From a virus, in the IMG/VR virus record IMGVR_UViG_3300047443_000092, positions 1 to 38,320 of that record: a stretch of 38,320 bases of DNA, one strand, 5' to 3'. The notes below the pieces were generated by a model. That model was not told the origin of the DNA and did not search any database. It saw only the letters and a program-made list of their open reading frames with translations. Shown piece after piece: positions 24,143-32,081 of this stretch. Made by a program: the position numbers and the translations under genes. Numbering within the stretch: position 1 is the stretch's first letter; each line of letters starts with the position of its first letter.

Positions 24143-26014
24143 CTATTTCGTGAGCCATTCCTTGTAGTCCTTAAGGTTGACGAACAGGCAGCGGCGCTGG
24201 ACGCCTGCGACGGTGACGCGATTGCCCATTTCACCGCCGGCGAGCATGATTTCCTTCATCACGATCTCCGGCGGTCCGCGCCGGAGCGCCCATTTCCAGC
24301 TGCCGTTGCCGGCGCGATCGCCGTATGGCGTGTTGATCAGCGCCGTGCCGAGGATCTGCGACTGATTGGGGATGACCAGGATGAGGCCGGTATCGATACT
24401 GCCCATCAGGCCGATGTCGATCGCGGCCAGCCGCTCCCGCGTGCCCGAGATCGAGACGTCCGGATCCATCTTGAGTTTCTGCAGCTCCTGGGCGACCGTC
24501 CGGCGCTGCCCGCCGGAATAATTGTCGATGATCGAGGTCAGGATCATGTCGAGGCATTTCTTCCACTCCGGCTCGACGCCCTCGAGTTCCGGCATCTTGT
24601 CCGGCGCCAGGCGCTCACCCCATACGCCGTAGCCGCCCTCGCTGCTCTCATGGGGTAGGCCGAGCGCCTCGAGGCCCTCCTGGCCGAGCATGGTATGTGC
24701 GACGGCGAGAAACGTGCCGAAGGTCTTCTGGCCACGGCTATCGTGGCCCGCTTCGCGCAGGATGGCGTAGTATTCCTCGAGCCGTTCCTTCAGGTCTTCC
24801 CATTTGTCCATCAGGACGCGCAGAAGGCGCGGCCCCACGGTCTCAGCCGCTTTCAGCACCGGCTTCTTGTTGCTGGTGGCCAGCAGCGGCAGCATTTCGA
24901 CGATGACCAGGCGCGTCAGGTTTGCCGGCGGGATCGGCGGCGGGTTGATGCCGGAAAAGCTGAAGGTGGACTGGGCTTCGAAATCGACGCCCTTGTGGTT
25001 CTGTCCGCCACGGATACGCACGGATCCGCTGGCAGCATCGCGTGCCATCTTGATGATCTTCTGCGCCTGCTCGCGGCCCTCGTCGCCCTCGAGCTCGTCG
25101 ATCGAGATTGGCAAGCTGTCGTGCCCGACGAGCTGATAGAGGCCGGCCTCGCTGGCGTTGGTCGTCGTCACCATCATGCGGCCGAGGATGGCGCGCAGCA
25201 GGCCATGCTTGCCGAAGAGCTCGGATTTACCCGTGCCGGCGTCGCCAACCGAGAAGATCGAGGGCCGCCATTCCAGCGCGCCGCCGAGCATGGCCACGCC
25301 AATCCAGCCGAGCAGGAACATGGCATCGATGTCGCCGCGGGCGAAATTCCAGGTGCGCAGCAGCTCGACGATGTGAATGGCCGGGTTGTCGGCCGGCAAT
25401 ACCGGCTCGCTCCAGGGCGCAAGCGACGGCGGCCGGCGAGGATAGATGAAATCCCCATGCTCGCCGGTCTCCTCGATCTTGCCGTCGAGCCAGAGATGAT
25501 CGCCGCAATGCAGGATGAGATTGCCCTCGAGGTCGCGCCAGGCGCCACGGCCGCGCACCAGGCTCGAGCTGCTCCAGGCGCCGCGCTCCCGGCAGGCGGC
25601 ATAGAGATCGCGGCGGATCCGCTCGCTCTTGAACGTCGGATCCGCAAACATCTTCTTCGGTTCCTTCGCCGGCCAGGCCCAATAGACGAAATCCTCATGG
25701 CCGGCGAAAAGCTTCTGGATCCGCTCGACGCCGAGGGCGCTGTCGCCGGTGTTGAACACCTGGCCCATCGTGTCGAGGAAATAGAAATTCTCGCCATCAT
25801 AGCCGAGCGGCTTCACGGGGCAGTCGGCCGGCAGATAGCCGGTCGCGTCCTGTTCTCCATGGACCTGCCACTCGCCAGGCTGCACCCCTTGCCACGGCCG
25901 GCCAGGCTTGGGATAGGTCGAGCGCCTGTCGCGCTCCTTCATCTTGATCCGGTTTTGCGCGCCGGCGATCAGCCCACGCGTTTTGCGGATCCCCTCGTCA
26001 TTATCGTCAGCCAT
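24143..26014 (-). CDS. Replicative helicase-like AAA/SF3-type ATPase
   Basis: The 623-residue product starts at the ATG at 26014 (a TTG lies one codon before). Walker A is GDAGTGKS (257-264), Walker B is LPISIDE (301-307), and a sensor/motif C-like FSFSGINPPP (351-360) precedes NLTRL, a likely arginine finger. This order is that of SF3-like and DUF927-like helicases of phages and satellites. The N-terminal 220 residues contain a YDGENFYFLDTMGQVF segment of unknown role. With the upstream Toprim protein it likely forms the primosome, and its gene ends next to the iteron array it might bind. The C-terminal part (GVQRRCLFVNLKDYKEW) is a candidate DNA-binding domain. Confidence 0.85.
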   Translation of the reverse strand: MADDNDEGIRKTRGLIAGAQNRIKMKERDRRSTYPKPGRPWQGVQPGEWQVHGEQDATGYLPADCPVKPLGYDGENFYFLDTMGQVFNTGDSALGVERIQKLFAGHEDFVYWAWPAKEPKKMFADPTFKSERIRRDLYAACRERGAWSSSSLVRGRGAWRDLEGNLILHCGDHLWLDGKIEETGEHGDFIYPRRPPSLAPWSEPVLPADNPAIHIVELLRTWNFARGDIDAMFLLGWIGVAMLGGALEWRPSIFSVGDAGTGKSELFGKHGLLRAILGRMMVTTTNASEAGLYQLVGHDSLPISIDELEGDEGREQAQKIIKMARDAASGSVRIRGGQNHKGVDFEAQSTFSFSGINPPPIPPANLTRLVIVEMLPLLATSNKKPVLKAAETVGPRLLRVLMDKWEDLKERLEEYYAILREAGHDSRGQKTFGTFLAVAHTMLGQEGLEALGLPHESSEGGYGVWGERLAPDKMPELEGVEPEWKKCLDMILTSIIDNYSGGQRRTVAQELQKLKMDPDVSISGTRERLAAIDIGLMGSIDTGLILVIPNQSQILGTALINTPYGDRAGNGSWKWALRRGPPEIVMKEIMLAGGEMGNRVTVAGVQRRCLFVNLKDYKEWLTK

Positions 26015-26035
26015 CAAAAATATTTTTCCCAGGAG

Positions 26036-26084
26036 CCGAAAAGCGGTCGGAAAACCGCCTTTCGGTTGACTTTTGACCGGTCAA
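26036..26084. promoter_or_regulatory. Hairpin and 12-bp palindrome upstream of the helicase gene
   Basis: In the 72-base gap, CCGAAA-A-GCGGT pairs with ACCGC-C-TTTCGG (26036-26065, one mismatch). Next to it lies the perfect palindrome TTGACCGGTCAA (26073-26084). The palindrome has the form of a dimeric repressor operator, and the hairpin could attenuate transcription into the helicase gene. No matching copy was noticed elsewhere. Confidence 0.5.
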
Positions 26085-26086
26085 TT

Positions 26087-27013
26087 TCAGTTCGGTGATT
26101 TGCTTTTCGACGGTTTCACAGCCGCCGGCTGATCATTATCTGCAGCGCCGTCGTCGCCAGCGGCGTCTTCCACCGGCGCCTCCAGCTCTGCAGCTTCGAT
26201 ATCCTGCGGCTGTACGGAAGCTGGTAACTCGGCCGCCAGCTCATCATGTCCGCTATCAGCGACCTCAGATATTTCGCCCTGTGCATCCGGATCCGCGCTC
26301 TCCGGATCGCCCTCGTCCTGTCCCTGGTCTGCAGCGTCTTGCGCATTCGTATCCTCCGGCAGTTGTCCGATGCTGATTGCCGGCGGCTTATCCGGCCCGC
26401 TGTGGGTGACCACATTTAAAGGCAGGCCGACGTCGTCGCCGGCTTCGTCCTCCTGGAGCTGCTCGAGCGCTTGTCGCCGGCGCTCGATTTCTGCCTCGAC
26501 CGCCGGCTGGTCGGCAAGGAACTGCCTGGCGTGCGGCTCCATGTAATCGAGCGGCTGCGTTCTCGCGAAAATGCTGTCCTCGAGCTTCAAGGGCACGCTG
26601 TCGAGCTTCGCCGCGATCCGCGCATCAGCGGCCGCCTTCTGGGTCCGGCTGATCTGCAGGTAGGCGTGCAGGGACACCGTGGCGAACATGTCGAAGGCCC
26701 ATTGCCTGGTGAGCGGCGCATCGACGAACTGCAGGCTCTCCGGCAGGTCCTCGACGACGATCCCGTCGATCCGTGCCTTCTGCCAGAGGCGGGCGCCGCC
26801 GGCATCACGCTCGGCGACATAATTGGCGAGCTCGTAGATCTTCTGCGACAGCTCTTCCTCTTCCGAGGGATCGCAGCCGATCCAGTCGCCGTCGAAAGCC
26901 TTGCTCCGGCCGCTCAGCACATAGAAGAGCTGACCCGCCGCCGCATGGCCGATCGAGGCCGCATATTCGAAGGGGTCGACCTCCATCAAGTCCAAAGTCT
27001 TTTCATCCGTCAT
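26087..27013 (-). CDS. Replication-module protein with long acidic C-terminal tail, unknown
   Basis: The product is 308 residues. The ATG at 27013 overlaps the Toprim-gene stop (TGATG), and GGAG lies nine bases upstream; an ATG at 27019 is less well spaced. Residues 1-185 are a mixed helical domain (EYAASIGHAAAGQLFYVLSGR, QWAFDMFATVSLHAYLQISRTQKAAADA). Residues about 190-300 are extremely acidic and low in complexity (Asp, Glu, Ala, Gln), ending in a short basic tip (KPSKSKSPN). Being between primase and helicase genes suggests a loader, single-strand DNA accessory factor or inhibitor; no family was recognised. Confidence 0.75.
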   Translation of the reverse strand: MTDEKTLDLMEVDPFEYAASIGHAAAGQLFYVLSGRSKAFDGDWIGCDPSEEEELSQKIYELANYVAERDAGGARLWQKARIDGIVVEDLPESLQFVDAPLTRQWAFDMFATVSLHAYLQISRTQKAAADARIAAKLDSVPLKLEDSIFARTQPLDYMEPHARQFLADQPAVEAEIERRRQALEQLQEDEAGDDVGLPLNVVTHSGPDKPPAISIGQLPEDTNAQDAADQGQDEGDPESADPDAQGEISEVADSGHDELAAELPASVQPQDIEAAELEAPVEDAAGDDGAADNDQPAAVKPSKSKSPN

Positions 27014-28089
27014 CACCATCCGCTCCTTATTGCGTCGTTGACGTCCTTCCCCCATTCGGCCGGCATCGAGACCACCTCGACGGGCTTCCTGAAGCTCTTC
27101 AGCCGCGCGATCGCGCGATCAAACTGTTGCTGTGCCTGGCGCTTGCCCCAATCATTGTCCTTGAAGACGATCCAGCCGGAGACGCAGGCATGATCCGGCA
27201 CCGATCCGAAGCCGCCGAGGCTGCCGGCCGACCACATGCGCAGCTCCGGAAAGGCGATGGCGGCCGAAAGCCCATCCTCGATGCCTTCGACCAGGCCGAC
27301 GAGGCCGGGCGTGCCCTGAGTGGCAGCATCTTCGGCCGACAGGCCGGAAGCGCCGTTCGTTAGCCGGATGACCAGGCCGCCCGTTTCCGGAAACATCAGC
27401 TTTGCCTTCGGCACGTCGGCCTTGTCGGATCCGTCCGGCTGCAGGAATGTGTAGTGGCAGGCGCCGATACGGCCGCCCTGATCGACCATGGCAGACACCA
27501 TCGCCGGCATGCGCGGCCGGCCGTCGAGCATCCAATATTCGCAGTCCGGACGGTATCGCAGCGATCGGCCGAGATGCTGGACGCGATCGAGCCCGGCATG
27601 GCGCGAGGCGAGATAGACGGCGGTGGGCGTGCCGGCGACATCCTCGCGGCAGGAATAGAAGAATTTGCGCGCGCGCGCGATCGAGCTCTCGCGCCGGTTC
27701 AGCTCTTTCGCTTCCGCCGCCTTGCGCCTGGCCGACGCTTCGGCTGCGAGCTGCTCGCGACGTGCCGGCGCCATATTGCGCAGCCCGTAGCGGTCCTCGA
27801 CCCATTCCACCGCCGCCATCCGGCTATCGTCGTTGACGTCGCCCGTCAGCCCGAAGGCGACCAGGTCGATCGCGTCCCCCTTGTCGCCGGAGACGAAATC
27901 CTTCCAGGCGCCGCGGCGGTTGTCGCGCAGCCAGACGACCATCTGCTCCGGCTTCGATTTCGGTCGATAGGGATTGGCGACGTTCCAGAGGCCGCCGCGC
28001 AGATGCTTGCGCGAGGCGCGCAGCAGCTGCTCGACGATAGCCTCGAGATCGTCCAGGACCTTTTCCTTGGCGACGGAGAAACGGCTCAT
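27013..28089 (-). CDS. Toprim-domain primase-like protein
   Basis: The product is 358 residues. The Toprim core is visible as LVGLVEGIEDGLSAAIAF (Glu268) followed by GWIVFKDNDWGKRQAQQQF (Asp311, Asp313), the acidic residues that bind metal. The N-terminal region (GGLWNVANPYRPKSKPEQMVVWLRDNRRGAWKDFVSGDKGDAIDLVAF) looks like the CHC2 zinc-binding module of phage primases, but the cysteine and histidine ligands are missing. It likely makes primers for, or otherwise supports, the downstream helicase. It may need host DnaG if the degenerate N-terminus cannot recognise templates. The start overlaps nothing upstream except the ATGA with the next gene. Confidence 0.85.
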   Translation of the reverse strand: MSRFSVAKEKVLDDLEAIVEQLLRASRKHLRGGLWNVANPYRPKSKPEQMVVWLRDNRRGAWKDFVSGDKGDAIDLVAFGLTGDVNDDSRMAAVEWVEDRYGLRNMAPARREQLAAEASARRKAAEAKELNRRESSIARARKFFYSCREDVAGTPTAVYLASRHAGLDRVQHLGRSLRYRPDCEYWMLDGRPRMPAMVSAMVDQGGRIGACHYTFLQPDGSDKADVPKAKLMFPETGGLVIRLTNGASGLSAEDAATQGTPGLVGLVEGIEDGLSAAIAFPELRMWSAGSLGGFGSVPDHACVSGWIVFKDNDWGKRQAQQQFDRAIARLKSFRKPVEVVSMPAEWGKDVNDAIRSGW

Positions 28090-28355
28090 GGGAGCTTTCC
28101 CATGAGAGCCCCGAAGAACAGCTCTTCGTGTTTCCGCTCGATATCTTTGGAAAGCCGCCGGCGCAGTTCCAGGAACAGCACCGGATGAACGATGAGCGTA
28201 CCGTCCGCGAGCGAGTAAGCGCCCGGCTTCTGCCGGATCTGACCGAACCGCTCGAGATCGTCGACCATGCTGCGCATGTCGTCGGAGATCGGAAGGGCAG
28301 GCGGGACCAGCGCGTGAGGGCTCTCGATGACCCGGGTTGAAGCAAAGCGGCTCAT
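28086..28355 (-). CDS. Small early protein, unknown
   Basis: The 89-residue product ends with an ATGA overlap onto the primase gene. It contains a hydrophobic and proline-rich N-terminal third and a charged helical C-terminus (PVLFLELRRRLSKDIERKHEELFFGALMGK). The first residues MSRF are shared with the primase N-terminus, probably by chance. No motif identifies a function. Confidence 0.7.
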   Translation of the reverse strand: MSRFASTRVIESPHALVPPALPISDDMRSMVDDLERFGQIRQKPGAYSLADGTLIVHPVLFLELRRRLSKDIERKHEELFFGALMGKLP

Positions 28356-28358
28356 GCC

Positions 28359-28664
28359 TTACGCCTCCTCGGCCGAGGTCGTTTTATCTCCGGCAACGGA
28401 TGGATAAGGGCGAAAACCTGCCCCCCCCCCATCGATTTCGGAGAAAAGATCGTCCTTCTGAGAGACCAGGATCCCGGCACCGATCAGGATCCGCGCCGGC
28501 TTGTGATGCACGGCCTGGCCGCCCGGGTGCAGCGAATAGACGTACCCGCCGTTTTTCACGGCGCTGTCGGTATCGGACGTCTGGCGCACCAGGCTCAAAC
28601 GCCGGCGCACCATGCTGTCGAAGAGCACCAGGGCGCGCTTGGGAAGGCGGATCAGGTCAGTCAT
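28359..28664 (-). CDS. Small early protein with a 10-base homopolymer near its 3' end, unknown
   Basis: The 101-residue product starts at the ATG at 28664 in an ATGA overlap with the upstream gene. It reads MTDLIRLPKRALVLFDS and continues with a beta-rich segment (NGGYVYSLHPGGQAVHHKPARILIGAGILVS). Ten consecutive C on the plus strand (28421-28430) become a G10 tract in the gene, encoding Gly79-81 or so. One base more or less would change the last 20 residues, so the C-terminus is uncertain. Confidence 0.65.
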   Translation of the reverse strand: MTDLIRLPKRALVLFDSMVRRRLSLVRQTSDTDSAVKNGGYVYSLHPGGQAVHHKPARILIGAGILVSQKDDLFSEIDGGGAGFRPYPSVAGDKTTSAEEA

Positions 28665-28882
28665 CGCTCGGCCACCTTCTTGACGGTGATGACGAGCGAG
28701 CTTCCATTCATCCGCATATCGAATTCGGCGAGAACGCTGAGAACGATCTTGTCGAGATCGGCATTGATCCGCTGCGCAATGCGCCGGCTTGCCGCTTTCG
28801 TCTCTTCGTCGCAGATCCGATGGTGCAGCTCGGTCTTGAGCATGCGCGTCATGGCGTCTTCGCTGATCGGCATGATGCTCAT
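28661..28882 (-). CDS. Small early protein, unknown
   Basis: The 73-residue protein is charged and helical (MTRMLKTELHHRICDEETKAASRRIAQRINADLDKIV) with a short strand-rich end (SSLVITVKKVAER). It is coupled by ATGA overlaps on both sides, a sign that it is truly translated. No function can be assigned. Confidence 0.68.
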   Translation of the reverse strand: MSIMPISEDAMTRMLKTELHHRICDEETKAASRRIAQRINADLDKIVLSVLAEFDMRMNGSSLVITVKKVAER

Positions 28883-29400
28883 GAGCGCTGCTCCGGCTTT
28901 TTAGGTTCGATGAATTCGCCGTAGCGGAACGTTGGGATCGATCCCGGTACTGGTTCTCCGGTGTCGAGGTCGACAGTCGGCGAGCCTTCGAGGCAGGCGG
29001 CATGGCAGACGCCCAGCTCAATATCCACGGCGCAGATATCATCCGCCTGGAACGCCTCCGCACAGACCGGGCATCGATCGACTTCCTCGTCCTTCTCCTG
29101 CTTTTGCATGTCGGCGAGCCAGACTTTCGCGTCGGCTATATCTTCCTCGGCGCGTTGCATCCAAAGATCGAGCCGAGGCTCTCGTTTCTCGATCTCGCAG
29201 GCCATGACAGCCATCCTGGCGGCGTGAACGCGCAGCTCGCGGACGACGATGTGAAATACTACCGTGGTCTCGAGACCGGCCTCGAAGAGCTCTTCCGCCA
29301 TCTGAAATGGTAGCGCCATGTGATACTTCTTGATAATCTCGTCGACCTTGGCGCGTAGCTCCGGCGGCACGTCGAAAGTCACGGCTAACTCTTCCGTCAT
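28879..29400 (-). CDS. Early protein with zinc-finger-like cysteine cluster
   Basis: The product is 173 residues. The ATG at 29400 overlaps the preceding stop (TGATG), with GGAGG six bases upstream; a GTG one codon earlier is the alternative. Residues 1-30 resemble a ribbon-helix-helix or bacteriocin-type start (TFDVPPELRAKVDEIIKKY). A long helical part follows, then CPVCAEAF...C......CHAAC (about 109-137), a likely treble-clef or zinc ribbon site. Function unknown; a DNA or RNA partner is plausible. Confidence 0.7.
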   Translation of the reverse strand: MTEELAVTFDVPPELRAKVDEIIKKYHMALPFQMAEELFEAGLETTVVFHIVVRELRVHAARMAVMACEIEKREPRLDLWMQRAEEDIADAKVWLADMQKQEKDEEVDRCPVCAEAFQADDICAVDIELGVCHAACLEGSPTVDLDTGEPVPGSIPTFRYGEFIEPKKPEQRS

Positions 29401-29678
29401 CACTCACCTCCAAATGCAGCCTCGAGCCGCTCGAGCGCGGCGTCGAAGGTGCGGTCGTCCCGGCGGTCCTCGACCGCCTTCAGGAGCTTTGAAACATTCT
29501 GCTTGGTGCAGCCGCAGACATCGGCCGCCAGCGGCTGGCTGGTGCCGCAGACCGTCACCAGCAGGTAGATCTCGACGGCGCGCCGATCGGACGGCCGCAA
29601 GGGGCTCGCCGAAAGGCCGAAGCGGATTGCTTTGAGGGCGACGCCGGCGGCGCGGCGAACGACGCGGATCTCGCTCAT
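29400..29678 (-). CDS. Small helix-turn-helix protein
   Basis: The 92-residue product has a likely HTH at about residues 50-72 (AADVCGCTKQNVSKLLKAVEDR), preceded by helical DRRAVEIYLLVTVCG. This form, an HTH after a short helix bundle, recalls TrfB/KorA-like or sigma-4-like folds. Its gene overlaps the following one by TGATG. It may regulate later phage genes, but no target can be seen. Confidence 0.65.
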   Translation of the reverse strand: MSEIRVVRRAAGVALKAIRFGLSASPLRPSDRRAVEIYLLVTVCGTSQPLAADVCGCTKQNVSKLLKAVEDRRDDRTFDAALERLEAAFGGE

Positions 29679-29926
29679 GGCTCACCATCGAACATGATTT
29701 CGGCCGCTCGCTGCTTGAGCTCGAGCGTGCGCAGCGCATAACGCAACGATCGGATATGACGGTCGAAGCCGCGGCCGCTGCGCAGCATCCGCCGATAGGT
29801 GCGGTTCGAAAGTGCGGCCGCGCCGCAGAGATCCTCTTGCGTGATCGCGAGCTCGAGCCGGCGGCTTTCGATACGGGAAAGCGCCAGGCCCTGGTCCGGC
29901 CTGTAGGGGGTCCGCTGTTTCTTCAT
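29675..29926 (-). CDS. Small XRE-like helix-turn-helix protein
   Basis: The 83-residue protein has ESRRLELAITQEDLCGAAALSNRTYRRMLRSG, which fits an XRE-type HTH with the recognition helix near residues 40-50. Its stop overlaps the start of the next gene as ATGA. A hairpin (CGCCGGC/GCCGGCG, 29959-29984) lies upstream, in the 68-base gap, and may mark a transcript boundary. It is a candidate early-to-middle switch regulator. Confidence 0.65.
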   Translation of the reverse strand: MKKQRTPYRPDQGLALSRIESRRLELAITQEDLCGAAALSNRTYRRMLRSGRGFDRHIRSLRYALRTLELKQRAAEIMFDGEP

Positions 29927-29958
29927 CTCGGTCTTTCAATTTCGGGGCATGGGATCCG

Positions 29959-29984
29959 CGCCGGCACAACGGACAAAGCCGGCG
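29959..29984 (-). terminator. Hairpin in the early operon
   Basis: A 7-bp stem, CGCCGGC with GCCGGCG, encloses a 12-base loop in the gap between 29926 and 29995. On the leftward strand no T run follows at once. It could be a weak terminator, pause or stability element within the early operon. Confidence 0.4.
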
Positions 29985-29994
29985 AGGGGTAGTC

Positions 29995-30291
29995 TCAGGT
30001 GTACGGAACAGAAATCTCGGTATTGCCGCCGGCGTATTCGAGCATCGTCTCGCGCCATCGGTTCAGATGCGTGAGCTCGCCATCGGAGCGGGGCAGGCGA
30101 TACCGCCACACCTCGCCCTCGAGATATTCGACGCCATGCTGGAAGCCGGCGAGCGTCAGCCGGTTGCGGATCGTACCCTCATATTTCGACAGTACCGGCA
30201 TGCGCGTCGTCAGCAGCCAGGCGGCACGCTCGGCGTCGGTGTAGCAAGACATCAGTTCCTCGAGCTCGTCGACCAGGGGATTGACCGTCAT
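29995..30291 (-). CDS. Small early protein, unknown
   Basis: The 98-residue protein starts MTVNPLVDELEELMSCYTDAERAAW and contains a central strand-rich part (GFQHGVEYLEGEVWRYRLPRSDGELTHLNRW). The ATG overlaps the stop of the upstream gene (ATGA). No recognised domain. Confidence 0.68.
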   Translation of the reverse strand: MTVNPLVDELEELMSCYTDAERAAWLLTTRMPVLSKYEGTIRNRLTLAGFQHGVEYLEGEVWRYRLPRSDGELTHLNRWRETMLEYAGGNTEISVPYT

Positions 30292-30608
30292 CGGGCACTC
30301 TCCCGAGCCTGCTCCATCAGTACGGAGCGATAGCGGTGTTCGAGCTCGAGGAGCTCCGCCTTCGCGACACCTAGCGCTACCGGCCAGAGATCCGCCAGGC
30401 GCTGACTGATGATCTTCTCTAGGATCCCGGCCGCAATGTAGGCGCCATCCACGCTACCCGCGAAAACCGGCTCGACAGTAATTCGTGGCGGGTCGGAGCC
30501 AATCACATCGGCATGTTGCTCGATCCAGGCAATTGCCTTCGCCAAGTGATCAGCTTGATGGCCGTCGGCACGCATGGTGTCGGCCATGTTCCGCAGAGGG
30601 TGCGTCAT
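30288..30608 (-). CDS. Small early protein, unknown
   Basis: The 106-residue protein is mostly helical (RADGHQADHLAKAIAWIEQHADVIG; KAELLELEHRYRSVLMEQARE). Both ends overlap neighbouring genes by four bases. I see no metal site, membrane segment or HTH. Confidence 0.68.
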   Translation of the reverse strand: MTHPLRNMADTMRADGHQADHLAKAIAWIEQHADVIGSDPPRITVEPVFAGSVDGAYIAAGILEKIISQRLADLWPVALGVAKAELLELEHRYRSVLMEQARESAR

Positions 30609-31408
30609 GCCCTGGCTCCAATCTGAATATGATTGAGCTGCAGGCCCTTGTTGTAGATCTCGACAAGAGCCTTGGAGAGCGCCAGTGCTGCATCGCCCCC
30701 CCCCATTTTGCGGAGCGCTTCGGCGTTGGCGATCAGGATCTTGCGATCCTTCGAGCGCAGTTTCAGCACAAGGCGCTCGACATCCATGGTCTTGTTGTTG
30801 CGATAGAGGCGGGCAAGCGCCTGGATCGTCACGCCGTTGAGCGCGCCGTTGTCTTTGGGCCAGGAGGCGAGCAGCGTCATGCAGGCCCGCGTGACGGCGA
30901 AATCGCCATAGGTGCGGATCGCCCGCTCGATCGCCGTCACCGCGCTGGTGCGGTTTGGTGCGCCGGATTTCGTGCCAGGTGGAACCACCTCACAACCGGC
31001 CTCCTCGAGGACGGCGCAGATCCGCATCATCGTCTCGTCGCCGGCCTCGAGACCGGCCCAGTATTTCTCGACGGTGGAGATCGACGAGCGGTTGACGTTG
31101 ACGCCCAGGAAGCTTTGCGCTTCCTCGAAGGCCTGCCTGAGCACGACGATCGCGACGGGAACCTCGTCGATCCCGGGATGGCGCTTGGCCGCCTCGAGGC
31201 GGTGCTGGCCGTCATAGACGGTATAGGAACCGTCGCCCTGGTCGACGAGCATCAGGGAGCCGAACTGCGCCCAGGTGAAATCGCGCAGGATCTGCAGCAC
31301 GCGCCGCTCCTTGAGCGGCCGCTGATAGCTGTCGTCGACGCGGATCAGATCCTTGCTCAACCATTCCAGTCTCGGCCGTTCGCCGATCTGCATATTGACG
31401 CCTTGCAT
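30605..31408 (-). CDS. ParB/Srx-fold nuclease- or partition-like protein
   Basis: The product is 267 residues. The N-terminal part matches the ParB/sulfiredoxin-like fold: LIRVDDSYQRPLKERRVLQIL, then QFGSLMLVDQGDGSYTVYDGQHRLEAAKR, whose DGQHRLEA corresponds to the nucleotide-binding GxHRxxA box. The C-terminal 150 residues are helical without an obvious HTH. There is no ParA gene nearby, so plasmid-like partition is unlikely; phage ParB-like proteins are often nucleases, CTPase-like regulators or DNA-modification helpers. A nine-base G tract (plus strand C at 30696-30704) lies in the coding region. Confidence 0.8.
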   Translation of the reverse strand: MQGVNMQIGERPRLEWLSKDLIRVDDSYQRPLKERRVLQILRDFTWAQFGSLMLVDQGDGSYTVYDGQHRLEAAKRHPGIDEVPVAIVVLRQAFEEAQSFLGVNVNRSSISTVEKYWAGLEAGDETMMRICAVLEEAGCEVVPPGTKSGAPNRTSAVTAIERAIRTYGDFAVTRACMTLLASWPKDNGALNGVTIQALARLYRNNKTMDVERLVLKLRSKDRKILIANAEALRKMGGGDAALALSKALVEIYNKGLQLNHIQIGARA

Positions 31409-31683
31409 CAGAACAGTCTCCCTTCCTCGGCTTGTTCGGCCTCGATCCGCTTCTGCTCGTCGCGAAAACGGCGCAGGTCGAAGATGGTCGCCGGTCGATC
31501 GGCCGGCTCGATGGTGATGGAAACGTAGCCGCCGATAACGACGTATTGGGCGATCCGGCTACCAGACCAGCCGTCACCGGCGGCGACCTGGTTGAGCTCG
31601 TCGAGCAGCGCCTGGTGCGCGACGGCATTGCTCGAGGCGTCCGTGCCGCGCTCGATCGCGGAAGCGAAAGCCAGTGCGGTCAT
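31408..31683 (-). CDS. Small early protein, unknown
   Basis: The 91-residue product starts at the ATG at 31683 in an ATGA overlap and ends in a TGATG overlap with the ParB-like gene. It has a beta-rich middle (SRIAQYVVIGGYVSITIEPADRPATIF) and a charged helix at the end (LRRFRDEQKRIEAEQAEE). Function unknown. Confidence 0.68.
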   Translation of the reverse strand: MTALAFASAIERGTDASSNAVAHQALLDELNQVAAGDGWSGSRIAQYVVIGGYVSITIEPADRPATIFDLRRFRDEQKRIEAEQAEEGRLF

Positions 31684-32081
31684 GGCTGCACCTTGCAGCC
31701 GAACCGCAAAACGTCGCTCTCCACACATCGATGCGCGCCGTGGGAGACATCGACCGTCGCGATCGGTTGGCCCGGGGCGGGATATCCGATGACGCCGACG
31801 ATCTGGCCGCCCGCCTTCACGAAGATGGCGCAGACCGAGAAGCACAGCGCGGTGCTCTTGAGCGTGTGGTCGCCGGGCTGGATGACCGCGCCGCGATAGA
31901 TGAGGCGCCGGTTTTCCAGGAAGGCCTTGACGCCTTCCGTGTCGTCGTCGCGACCATTGGCGAAAATCACCGGCATGGTCAGGATCTCGGGCAGCGGCCC
32001 GCGCCGTAACTGCGTCGGCCGCTTTGCCGGACCGCCGAGAAAGAACTTTGCCGCCGCCTGGGCGAGGAGGGACCAGATCAT
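31680..32081 (-). CDS. Early protein, unknown
   Basis: The 133-residue product has a mildly hydrophobic N-terminus (MIWSLLAQAAAKFFLG) and a beta-rich core with PGDHTLKSTALCFSVCAIFVKAGGQIVGVIGYPAPG. Three cysteines lie in that core and near the end. The N-terminus is too short for a certain membrane anchor. Its ATG overlaps the stop of the leftward frame at 32078 (ATGA). No family recognised. Confidence 0.65.
   Translation of the reverse strand: MIWSLLAQAAAKFFLGGPAKRPTQLRRGPLPEILTMPVIFANGRDDDTEGVKAFLENRRLIYRGAVIQPGDHTLKSTALCFSVCAIFVKAGGQIVGVIGYPAPGQPIATVDVSHGAHRCVESDVLRFGCKVQP

Noticed and set aside
24695-26098. Rightward 467-codon frame
   Set aside because: It is antisense to the helicase gene, whose Walker motifs are intact on the other strand.
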